In this document: in pieces, positions 17,068 through 24,956 of the stretch
Numbering within the stretch: the stretch's first letter is position 1
Layout of the letters: every line of letters begins with the position of its first letter
Source: Prevotella sp.
GTDB taxonomy: Bacteria > Bacteroidota > Bacteroidia > Bacteroidales > Bacteroidaceae
DNA: 30,529 nucleotides
Direction of reading: 5' to 3'
NCBI GenBank assembly: GCA_021636625.1
Contig: JAJWLX010000040.1
Span: 1 to 30,529, forward strand
Notes under the pieces: model-generated
Databases searched by the model: none
The model's input: the letters and a program-made list of their open reading frames with translations, nothing else
Told to the model about the DNA's origin: nothing
Translations under genes and position numbers: made by a program

Positions 17068-17772
17068 ATGGATTTTAGTTCGATACAAGATATTGACTTT
17101 CAGATACTGCAGTGGTTCAACGGCAGTAACAATGTGATTCTCGACCAGTTGGTGATGGCACTTACTTCGGGTTTCACCTGGATACCGCTTTATCTTGTAC
17201 TCTTTATCATCGTGATGCGCAATAATGAGACGATCGGGCAGATTGGTCTTATTGTAGGCTGCGCATTCCTGTGCATCCTTTTTGCAGATGGCATTGCCGA
17301 GGGAATCATCAAACCGCTTGCGGCCAGATGGCGACCTTCCAACGATCCGCTGGTAAAATATTCCGTACAGGTAGTGGATAATCTTCGTCTGAAGGACTAT
17401 AGTTTCTGTTCTGCGCATGCAGCCAACACCATGGCGATAGCCGTGTTCTTCTCGCTGCTTGTAAGGAGCAGGATGCTCACCTTCACCCTGGTAGCATGGT
17501 CGCTGGTGAACTGCTGGACCCGTCTCTATCTGGGCGTTCATTATCCGCTGGACATCGTTTGCGGCATGCTGCTGGGCATGGTGGTTGGTACGCTGGTATA
17601 TCTTTTCTTCCATCGTATGTACCGGCGTATGTCACCGGAAATCAAGTATGTTTCGAATCAATATACCAGTACGGGATATGATTGCGATGACATCGATATG
17701 ATTATGACCGTTCTGATGCTCACCCTCGTATATGTCATCCTGCGTGCCGTCGTTCTGATGACGGGGCTGTAA
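17068..17772 (+). CDS. PAP2-family membrane phosphatase
   Basis: A 234-residue inner-membrane protein with about five or six spans. The PAP2 phosphatase signature is present as KPLAARWRP (K-x6-RP, about 82-90), a second motif CSAHAANT (about 114-121) where most members have PSGH, and RLYLGVHYPLD (R-x5-H-x3-D, about 152-162). Members dephosphorylate lipids such as undecaprenyl diphosphate or phosphatidyl-glycerol phosphate. The conserved His in motif 2 is kept, so the altered flanking residues need not abolish activity. The C-terminal extension with an extra span is less conserved. It lies between the bat operon and queA; no functional link to either is visible. Confidence 0.85.
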   Translation: MDFSSIQDIDFQILQWFNGSNNVILDQLVMALTSGFTWIPLYLVLFIIVMRNNETIGQIGLIVGCAFLCILFADGIAEGIIKPLAARWRPSNDPLVKYSVQVVDNLRLKDYSFCSAHAANTMAIAVFFSLLVRSRMLTFTLVAWSLVNCWTRLYLGVHYPLDIVCGMLLGMVVGTLVYLFFHRMYRRMSPEIKYVSNQYTSTGYDCDDIDMIMTVLMLTLVYVILRAVVLMTGL

Positions 17773-17841
17773 TCAGGCAGTGAGCCTTCTTGAGGGCATC
17801 ACTATTTTCAAAAATAAAAAGTTCAATTTTCAAAGAAAGCA

Positions 17842-19116
17842 ATGGATACAAAACATATTAAGATTAGTGATTATAATTACGATTTGCCAGATGAGCGCAT
17901 CGCCAAGTTTCCTATCTCACAGCGCGACCACAGTAAACTGCTGGTCTATAAGCATGGTGAGGTAAGCGACGATGTATTCTTCCATCTTCCCGACTATCTG
18001 CCAAAGGGTGCCATGATGGTATTCAATAATACCAAGGTAATCCAGGCGCGCATGCATTTCCGCAAGGAGACGGGAGCACTCATCGAGGTGTTCCTGATGG
18101 AGCCTGCTGCACCTACCGACTATGAGCTGATGTTCCAGACTTCGGGTCACTGCTCATGGCTCTGTATGATTGGTAACCTGAAGAAATGGAAAGAGGGAAG
18201 CCTGAAGCGCGACTTCGAGATCAAGGGTCATCAGCTTACCCTCTCTGCTACCATGCGCCGTGGAGATGCGCTCAGCACAGAGGCGGCTGAAATGGTGGCT
18301 AAAGGTGGCGGCACCAACTACTGGGTGGATTTCGACTGGGACAACGAGCATGTTTCCTTTGCCGAGATTCTCGAAGCAGTGGGAGAGTTGCCTATCCCTC
18401 CATATCTGAACCGCAAGACAGAAGAAAGTGACAAGACCACTTATCAGACCGTATATTCCAAGATCAAGGGTAGTGTGGCTGCCCCAACAGCCGGTCTGCA
18501 TTTCACCGATGCGGTGCTCCAGGACCTGGATGCGCATGGCATCGACCGTGAAGAGGTAACCCTTCATGTAGGAGCGGGAACCTTCAAGCCGGTGAAGAGT
18601 CTTGAGATAGAAGGTCATCAGATGCATACCGAATATATCGTGGTTCATCGCCGCAGTCTGGAGAAGCTCATCAAGCACGAGTGTCAGGTCATCGCCGTGG
18701 GAACCACCAGTGTGCGCACCATCGAGAGTCTCTACTATATGGGCGTGCATCTTATCAAGCATCCTGAGGCAAGTGAAGAGGACCTGCATGTAAAACAGTG
18801 GGATCCATACGAGCTGTCGGCAGATGGCAATCTGGTGGATGACATCACTCCGGTGCAGGCTATCCAGGCAATCGTCGATTATCTCGACCGCAACGGATTG
18901 GAAGCCCTTCACTCCAGCACGCAGATCATCATCGCTCCAGGTTATACCTATAAGATTGTGAAGATGCTGGTAACCAATTTCCATCAGCCTCAGAGCACCC
19001 TGCTTCTCCTGGTGAGTGCCTTCCTGCATGGTGATTGGAAGAAGGTATATGATTATGCCCTCTCTCATGATTTCCGCTTCCTGAGCTACGGAGATTCCTC
19101 CCTGCTCATTCCGTAA
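17842..19116 (+). CDS. queA: S-adenosylmethionine:tRNA ribosyltransferase-isomerase
   Basis: QueA transfers and rearranges the ribosyl part of S-adenosylmethionine onto 7-aminomethyl-7-deazaguanine in tRNA, forming epoxyqueuosine. The frame is 424 residues, longer than the roughly 345-355 of enterobacterial QueA but acceptable for the Bacteroidota. Motifs include YDLPDERIAKFP at the N-terminus, FNNTKVIQARM, TAGLHFTDAVL, HVGAGTFKPV, HTEYIVV, GTTSVRTIESL and FHQPQSTLLLLVSAF. The start follows a TTCAAAG-type leader by seven bases. Confidence 0.95.
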   Translation: MDTKHIKISDYNYDLPDERIAKFPISQRDHSKLLVYKHGEVSDDVFFHLPDYLPKGAMMVFNNTKVIQARMHFRKETGALIEVFLMEPAAPTDYELMFQTSGHCSWLCMIGNLKKWKEGSLKRDFEIKGHQLTLSATMRRGDALSTEAAEMVAKGGGTNYWVDFDWDNEHVSFAEILEAVGELPIPPYLNRKTEESDKTTYQTVYSKIKGSVAAPTAGLHFTDAVLQDLDAHGIDREEVTLHVGAGTFKPVKSLEIEGHQMHTEYIVVHRRSLEKLIKHECQVIAVGTTSVRTIESLYYMGVHLIKHPEASEEDLHVKQWDPYELSADGNLVDDITPVQAIQAIVDYLDRNGLEALHSSTQIIIAPGYTYKIVKMLVTNFHQPQSTLLLLVSAFLHGDWKKVYDYALSHDFRFLSYGDSSLLIP

Positions 19117-19150
19117 CTTGATTTAAAAGTTATAAATGAAAATGTAATGT

Positions 19151-19172
19151 CGCCCTGAAAGGGCAAAAGCTT
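19151..19172. repeat. third copy of the GCCCTGAAAGGGC repeat, before the ABC-F gene
   Basis: CGCCCTGAAAGGGCAAAAGCTT is identical over 22 bases to the copy at 13535-13556. It ends 23 bases before the ATG of the ABC-F gene, as the other ends 18 bases before the batC ATG. Confidence 0.75.
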
Positions 19173-19195
19173 CAATAATATAAAAAAACAAATAG

Positions 19196-21169
19196 ATGAT
19201 TTCAGTAGAAGGACTGAAAGTAGAGTTTGGCGTAAAGCCACTTTTCAATGATGTAAGCTTCGTAATCAACGACCGCGACCGCATTGCCCTCGTAGGTAAG
19301 AACGGTGCCGGCAAATCTACGATGCTGAAGATTCTCTGTGGCTTGCAGAAGCCTACCTCCGGCGTAGTGGCTATCCCTAATGAAACCACCATCGGCTATC
19401 TGCCTCAGGTGATGAAACTGCAGGATGATACCACCGTGAAGCAGGAAACCCGCAAGGCTTTCGCCCACAATACCGAGATGAAGGCACGCCTCGACAAGAT
19501 GCAGCAGGAAATGGCCGACCGCACCGACTACGAGAGCGAGAGCTATGCCCAGCTCGTGGAGAAATTCACCCAGGAACATGATCGCTATATGATGATGGGC
19601 GGTGAAAACTACGAGGCTGAGATAGAGCGCACGTTGAGTGGTCTGGGTTTTACCCGTGAAGATTTCGACCGTCCTACCCGGGAGTTCTCCGGTGGATGGC
19701 GTATGCGTATCGAGTTGGCAAAGATCCTGCTCCAGAAGCCGGATGTACTTCTCCTCGATGAGCCTACCAACCATCTTGATATCGAGAGTATCCAGTGGCT
19801 GGAGCAGTTCCTGGCGCAGAGTGCCAAGGCGGTGGTGCTGGTAAGTCACGACCGTGCCTTTATCAACAATGTAACCAACCGCACCCTGGAGATTACCTGC
19901 GGAAGGGTAGAGGATTACAAGGTGAAATACGATGAGTATGTGGTACTTCGTGCCGAGCGCCGTGAGCAGCAGCTCCGTGCCTACGAGAACCAGCAGAAGG
20001 AAATAGCCGATATCAAGGATTTCATCGAGCGTTTCCGCTATAAGCCTACCAAGGCAGTGCAGGTGCAGAGCCGCATCAAGCAGTTGGAGAAAATCGTTCC
20101 TATCGAGGTGGACGAGGTGGATACCAAGCAGATGCATCTCAAGTTCCCTCCTTGTCTCCGTAGCGGCGATTATCCGGTTATCTGCGATGAGGTGAGAAAG
20201 GATTATGGCGAGCATACTGTCTTCGATCATGTGACCCTTACCATCAAGCGTGGCGAGAAAGTGGCGTTCGTAGGTAAGAACGGTGAGGGTAAATCTACCT
20301 TGGTGAAGTGTATCATGGGTGAGATTCCTTTTACGGGCAATCTCAAGATTGGTCATAACGTGCAGATTGGTTATTTTGCACAGAACCAGGCACAGCTGCT
20401 CGATGAGAAGCTTACCATCTTCCAGACCATCGACAATGTGGCTACCGGCGAGATGCGCCTCAAGGTGAACGATCTCTTGGGTGCCTTTATGTTTGGTGGC
20501 GAAACATCTGAAAAGTATGTCAAGGTGCTGAGCGGTGGCGAGCGCAGTCGTCTGGCGATGATCAAGCTCCTGCTCGAACCGGTGAATCTCCTGATTCTCG
20601 ATGAGCCTACCAACCATCTCGATATGCAGTCGAAGGATGTGTTAAAGGAAGCCATCAAGGCATTCGACGGTACCGCCATTATCGTGAGCCACGACCGTGA
20701 GTTCCTCGACGGACTGGTAGATAAGGTATATGAGTTTGCCGGTGGCAAGGTACGTGAGCATCTGGGTGGTATCTACGATTATCTCCGTGCCCACAATGCC
20801 GAGAGCATCAGTCAGGCGCTTGCCAATCAGGTAGGAAGTCAGAATATGTCATCTGCCGGATCTCCATCTTCTTCATCATCATCCTCTGCAGATTCTTCCG
20901 AGGCATCCTCCGGAAAGCTCAGCTATGCCGAGCACAAGGAACAGCAGAAGAAGATTCGCAAGGCTGAGAAGGCAGTGAAGGAATGCGAGACGAAGATTGA
21001 AAAGCTCGAAACCCGCAAGGCAGAGATCGATGCCCTCCTGATGAAGCCTGAGAATGCCACGAATATGGAACTCGTTACCGAATATACCGAGCTGATGAAG
21101 AGCCTGGATGAGGAAAACGAGAACTGGATGATGCTCTCCGAAGAGCTGGAGGAAATCAAGAATTCATAG
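19196..21169 (+). CDS. ABC-F family ATPase
   Basis: A cytosolic ribosome-associated type ATPase of 657 residues with two complete cassettes and no membrane spans. Cassette 1: GKNGAGKST (about 35-43), signature FSGGWRMR, Walker B VLLLDEPTNHLD. The interdomain linker (about 240-320) contains FIERFRYKPTKAVQVQSRIKQLEK, the P-site tRNA-interaction motif of ABC-F proteins. Cassette 2: GKNGEGKST, LSGGERSR, LLILDEPTNHLD. A Ser-rich low-complexity linker (about 552-570) leads to a C-terminal coiled coil (about 580-655), as in Uup-type members. ABC-F proteins relieve stalled ribosomes or, in some cases, protect against antibiotics. Nothing here points to resistance; a housekeeping role is likelier. Confidence 0.93.
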   Translation: MISVEGLKVEFGVKPLFNDVSFVINDRDRIALVGKNGAGKSTMLKILCGLQKPTSGVVAIPNETTIGYLPQVMKLQDDTTVKQETRKAFAHNTEMKARLDKMQQEMADRTDYESESYAQLVEKFTQEHDRYMMMGGENYEAEIERTLSGLGFTREDFDRPTREFSGGWRMRIELAKILLQKPDVLLLDEPTNHLDIESIQWLEQFLAQSAKAVVLVSHDRAFINNVTNRTLEITCGRVEDYKVKYDEYVVLRAERREQQLRAYENQQKEIADIKDFIERFRYKPTKAVQVQSRIKQLEKIVPIEVDEVDTKQMHLKFPPCLRSGDYPVICDEVRKDYGEHTVFDHVTLTIKRGEKVAFVGKNGEGKSTLVKCIMGEIPFTGNLKIGHNVQIGYFAQNQAQLLDEKLTIFQTIDNVATGEMRLKVNDLLGAFMFGGETSEKYVKVLSGGERSRLAMIKLLLEPVNLLILDEPTNHLDMQSKDVLKEAIKAFDGTAIIVSHDREFLDGLVDKVYEFAGGKVREHLGGIYDYLRAHNAESISQALANQVGSQNMSSAGSPSSSSSSSADSSEASSGKLSYAEHKEQQKKIRKAEKAVKECETKIEKLETRKAEIDALLMKPENATNMELVTEYTELMKSLDEENENWMMLSEELEEIKNS

Positions 21170-21195
21170 TTAAAACAATAATAAATAACGAGAAA

Positions 21196-23229
21196 ATGAA
21201 AATGAAGTACATCCTTCCGATGATGATGCTCGCAGCCATGCCTTTGGCTGCTGATGCTCAGAACAAGTCGGGACTTGTCTTGAGCAATCTTGACAAGACA
21301 GCAAAGCCTGCTGATGATTTCTATCAGTTTGCTACCGGTGGCTGGCAGAAGAACAATCCTCTGCCTGCTGCCTACAGCCGTTATGGTAGTTTCGATCAGT
21401 TGGCTGAGAACAGCAACAAGCGTATCAACTCTATCCTTGATGAACTCAAGAAGAAGACCTACAAGGCAGGAACCATCGAGCAGAAGCTTTCCGACTTCTA
21501 TAAGTTGGCGCTCGATATCGACCGCCGCAATAAGGAGGGCATTGCTCCCGTAAAGCCTCTCCTAGACGAGATTGCTGCTGCCAAGACCAAGGCAGATCTC
21601 CAGAACTTGCAGGTGAAGTATGCCATGCAGGGCTTGGGCGTAGGTTTCGGTACCGGTTTCGGTGCTGATGAGAAGAACGTAACCATGAACATCTACAATG
21701 TGATGCAGGGTGGCTTGACTCTCGGTTCCAAGGATTACTACCTCAACAACGATGCTGCTACCGTAGCCATCCGTGAGGCATTCAAGACCTACGTGGCAAA
21801 GATGTTCCAGCTCTATGGCTTCTCTGCTGCTGATGCAGCCAAGAAGGCACAGAAGGTATTCCTCCACGAGACCAGTCTTGCTACTATCTCCAAGAGCCGT
21901 ACCGAACTCCGTGACCCACAGGCTAACTACAACAAGATGAGCCTGAAGCAGTTTAAGGAGAATTATCCAAACATCCCTCTCGAGGCATTGGCTAACGGCG
22001 AGGGTATCAAGAGCGAATATATCCAGGAGATGATTGTGGGTCAGCCTGCATTCATGGCTGGTTACGACAAGATTACTGCTGCTGAGGATGCTGAGACCTT
22101 GAAGGCATTGATGGAGTGGAGTGTCATCGGCAGCTCTTCTGCTTATCTCACCGATGAGATCCGTGAGGCAAACTTCGATTTCTTCGGCAAGACCATGAGT
22201 GGCAGAAAGGAAGACCATCCATTGTGGAAGCGTGCTACTTCTCAGGTAGATGCTCAGATGGGTGAGGCACTCGGCAGAATCTACTGCAAGAAGTTCTTCC
22301 CTGAGTCATCCAAGAAGATGATGGAGACTCTGGTCAAGAATCTCCAGGTGAGTCTCGGTCAGCGTATCGATGCTCAGAAGTGGATGAGTGCAGAGACCAA
22401 GGCTGCTGCTCACAATAAGCTCGATAAGTTCTATGTCAAGATTGGTTATCCTAACCAGTGGACTGACTATCGTAAACTTACCATCGACCCATCCAAGAGT
22501 TTCTATGAGAACGTGATGGCTTGCCGTCAGTTCCGCAACAATAAGGAGATTGCTGAGAAGGCTGGTAAGCCAGTCAACAGAGATGAGTGGTATATGACTC
22601 CACAGACTGTGAATGCTTACTATAATCCTACCACCAACGAGATCTGCTTCCCAGCAGGTATCCTTCAGTATCCATTCTTTGATGCCAAGGCAGACGCGGC
22701 GTTCAACTATGGTGCTATCGGTGTAGTGATTGGTCATGAGATGACTCACGGTTTCGACGATCAGGGTCGCCAGTATGATGCCAGCGGTAACCTGAAGGAT
22801 TGGTGGACAGCTGCTGATGCTGAGGGCTTTAACAAGCGTGCCGATATGTATGCTGATTTCTTCAGCAACATCAAGGTATTGCCTGATCTGAATGCCAACG
22901 GTCGCTTTACATTGGGTGAGAACCTTGCCGACCACGGTGGTTTGATGGTATCTTTCAATGCATTCAAGAATGCGACAGCCAAGAAGCCATTGAAGAACAA
23001 GGATGGCTTTACTGCTGATCAGCGTTTCTTCCTTGCCTACGCAGGTGTATGGGGTCAGAACATCACCGAGAAGGAGATTCGTAACCGTGTGAAGAACGAT
23101 CCTCATGCACTTGGCAAGTGGCGTGTAGATGGTGCTCTTCCTCACATTGATGCCTGGTATGAGGCTTTCGGTGTAAAGCAGGGTGACAAGATGTTCATTC
23201 CTAAGAATGAGCGTCTGGAGCTTTGGTAA
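21196..23229 (+). CDS. pepO: M13-family zinc metallopeptidase (PepO/neprilysin-like)
   Basis: A secreted or periplasmic oligopeptidase of 677 residues. A signal peptide covers about 1-21 and ends ADAQ. The N-terminal M13 domain (about 30-410) has the typical DDFYQFATGGWQKNN opening. The catalytic domain carries the zinc site VIGHEMTHGFDDQGRQYD (HExxH near 513-517) and the third ligand in GENLADHGG (Glu near 575). The C-terminus contains NDPHALGKWRVDGALPHIDAWYEAF, with the conserved Arg that binds the substrate, and ends in LW as is common in the family. It follows the ABC-F gene by 26 bases. The symbol is given by family similarity. Confidence 0.93.
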   Translation: MKMKYILPMMMLAAMPLAADAQNKSGLVLSNLDKTAKPADDFYQFATGGWQKNNPLPAAYSRYGSFDQLAENSNKRINSILDELKKKTYKAGTIEQKLSDFYKLALDIDRRNKEGIAPVKPLLDEIAAAKTKADLQNLQVKYAMQGLGVGFGTGFGADEKNVTMNIYNVMQGGLTLGSKDYYLNNDAATVAIREAFKTYVAKMFQLYGFSAADAAKKAQKVFLHETSLATISKSRTELRDPQANYNKMSLKQFKENYPNIPLEALANGEGIKSEYIQEMIVGQPAFMAGYDKITAAEDAETLKALMEWSVIGSSSAYLTDEIREANFDFFGKTMSGRKEDHPLWKRATSQVDAQMGEALGRIYCKKFFPESSKKMMETLVKNLQVSLGQRIDAQKWMSAETKAAAHNKLDKFYVKIGYPNQWTDYRKLTIDPSKSFYENVMACRQFRNNKEIAEKAGKPVNRDEWYMTPQTVNAYYNPTTNEICFPAGILQYPFFDAKADAAFNYGAIGVVIGHEMTHGFDDQGRQYDASGNLKDWWTAADAEGFNKRADMYADFFSNIKVLPDLNANGRFTLGENLADHGGLMVSFNAFKNATAKKPLKNKDGFTADQRFFLAYAGVWGQNITEKEIRNRVKNDPHALGKWRVDGALPHIDAWYEAFGVKQGDKMFIPKNERLELW

Positions 23230-23240
23230 AGATCAAATAT

Positions 23241-23277
23241 CTTATCCCGTTAGTTTTTAAAGCTTTAAAGGGATAAG
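23241..23277 (+). other. hairpin with inner 14-base palindrome after the peptidase gene
   Basis: CTTATCCC (23241-23248) pairs with GGGATAAG (23270-23277); the loop contains the perfect palindrome TTTAAAGCTTTAAA (23256-23269). No T run follows. It lies 11 bases after the stop codon and may protect the 3' end of the mRNA, upstream of the main terminator. Confidence 0.45.
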
Positions 23278-23290
23278 GATGAAATATGAA

Positions 23291-23324
23291 AAAGGCTGCG
23301 TTACTTTGTGGTGACGCAGCCTTT
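23291..23324. terminator. bidirectional terminator between the peptidase gene and the defence island
   Basis: AAAGGCTGCGTTAC (23291-23304) pairs with GTGACGCAGCCTTT (23311-23324), 14 bp with one G-T pair and a 6-base loop. T runs follow on the plus strand (TTTTTT) and, shorter, on the minus strand. It serves both converging units, and the brxL stop codon begins three bases away. Confidence 0.85.
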
Positions 23325-23326
23325 TT

Positions 23327-24076
23327 TCATACGTTTTTATTCTTCATGAATGTTGCCGTAAACTCCTTACACTTACGCATATCCTGTTTGGATGATGCAA
23401 TAGAGTAGGGACTGTATTTTTCAAACATATCAAGACCACGTCCTAATGTAATGGTCCATCCTGTATCTGTTTTGATACATCTGTCGTGGAAGTCTCTGAA
23501 CTTGTATGTAAACTCAATGCCATAAGAAGCAAGGTCGTCCTTGATGTCATCAAGCTTGTCTATCAGATCTGGAATTTTATCTTCCTCCTCGTTAGTGATG
23601 AGATTGAGTTTCAAGTCATCCACTGGACGTGTATTGATAAGCATCAGGGCAAACTCCATGAAGTTCTTGATTTGCCATGAAGCACGTATATATGGATCTT
23701 CAATGGTTATTTCCTTTGCTTCTCTCATATAAGGTGCAAATAACTTCTCATAACTTACGCCAGTTTGTCCCATTCTGAATGACATACTCTTTTCTTGTAG
23801 AACAGATATGCGTGGACGTTTGGTTTTCGGTTCTTCTGTATGATCTTCAGTCGTAGTATGTACTTCAGTCGTTGTATGTTCTACTACCTGATTGCTCACC
23901 TTTTCCAGACCTTCGTTGATGATTTCTTCATCATCACTGGCGCAATACTGTCCCAGCAGGTATTCCAACACGTAGGTAGGAACAGGCAGGCCTCCCTTCA
24001 CGAGGAAAGCCAAATCCTTTCTTACCACCTTGCCTATAAAGGCATTCAGTATCTTGTTTTCCAACTTACTCTCCAT
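23327..24076 (-). pseudogene. brxL: BrxL remnant: N-terminal domain fused in frame to MIT_C/PLD-like domain
   Basis: BrxL is the Lon-like AAA+ protein of BREX phage-defence systems, usually 650-900 residues. This frame has only 249. Residues 1-60 match the BrxL N-terminus (GKVVRKDL, VPTYVLEYLLGQYCASDDEEII). Residues about 105-249 match the C-terminal MIT_C domain, phospholipase D-like (GVSYEKLFAPY, TIEDPYIR, FHDRC, GWTITLGRGLD). The AAA+ and Lon protease regions between them are missing. The joint is a Thr/Glu/His-rich stretch (HTTTEVHTTTEDHTEE) encoded by an 18-base tandem repeat at 23845-23880. The frame is open throughout, so a short protein may still be made. It is last in the island, 26 bases after the pglZ remnant, as brxL is in type 1 BREX. 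Family identification is from memory of the motifs. Confidence 0.75.
23845..23880. repeat. 18-base tandem repeat at the brxL joint
   Basis: CTTCAGTCGTAGTATGTA (23845-23862) is followed directly by CTTCAGTCGTTGTATGTT (23863-23880). It encodes the repeated HTTTE units that link the two BrxL domains and may mark the deletion or repair point. Confidence 0.8.
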
Positions 24077-24102
24077 AATTATAAATTATAAATTGTAAAT
24101 TA

Positions 24103-24928
24103 TTAAAAATCCTGTTCTATCATAGTATTGTTCTTCACTGTCTCACGTACAAGAGGGTTCAGTTTGTCATCCACATCGTAGATTCTAAGCTGTAACATAC
24201 TTGCATTGACAGATTTATTCAGATTGAGTGTCACTTCAAACACACGATTGTTCAAGTTCGTTGCATCAGTGCTATTCAGTGTCACTTCCTTTTCCTGGGT
24301 TACAGGGGCGTCACCATTATAAATACAGCAAACCACCTTGCGCTCCATCACGGTCATGCTTACAGCTTCCGACTGTATCATCTGGAACTTCAATCGACTG
24401 CTTACCATATTCAGGTTGTGGCTCATCAGCGCAACACCCACCTTTTCAGTCTTGTTTGTTCTCTTCTGCTGACTTCTTATCACAGGAATAATCATTTCCT
24501 GAAGCGAAGCACCACCATGAGCAAAGTTGTAGCCACCCGGTGCAGCCAGGCGGTTGGTTCCGATAGGTACTGCAACCTGTAACGGTGTGGTACTCTTGAT
24601 GGAAGATACCTTGTCAAGAGGGAATTTTACAATATCCTCAAAAGCATCGTTGCTGTCTGTGAGATAGTATCTTGTCTTCTTCTCGATAGCCGACTCCTTG
24701 ATGCTATGCTTGTCCTTCTCCTCAAACTTCATATCATTATAGAGGAATCCATGATCAGCGGTGAGAAGCACATTTGCCACATTCCCATCAAACACCTTAT
24801 ATATAGTCGTCATTCCACTGCTTCATTTCATCCAGTTCGTTCTGGATGATGTTCATCCTGTCGAAGATGAAGAGCACATGAAGTTGCGGATTGCGCTCGA
24901 AGTAATTGTATATTCTATCTTGTACCAT
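24103..24928 (-). pseudogene. pglZ: PglZ remnant: N-terminal stub plus C-terminal third, out of frame
   Basis: PglZ (BrxZ) is an alkaline-phosphatase-superfamily protein essential to BREX, about 830-870 residues in type 1. Two pieces remain. From the ATG at 24928 a 43-residue frame (MVQDRIYNYFERNPQLHVLF, then FDRMNIIQ) resembles the PglZ N-terminus and stops at 24797. From 24813 a second frame of 236 residues resumes just before the metal-site segment NVLLTADHGFLYND and runs to the normal C-terminus (APGGYNFAHGGASLQEMIIPV is typical). The two frames overlap out of register, so the middle, more than 500 residues, is deleted with a frameshift. The start at 24928 is 28 bases after the GmrSD-like gene. 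Confidence 0.75.
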
Positions 24929-24956
24929 ATTCTTGAATGCTTTATAAATACAGATG

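Noticed and set aside
19202..20617. 471-residue open frame on the minus strand
   Set aside because: It is fully antisense to the ABC-F gene, whose two cassettes are complete. The His/Leu-rich translation is typical of a shadow frame.
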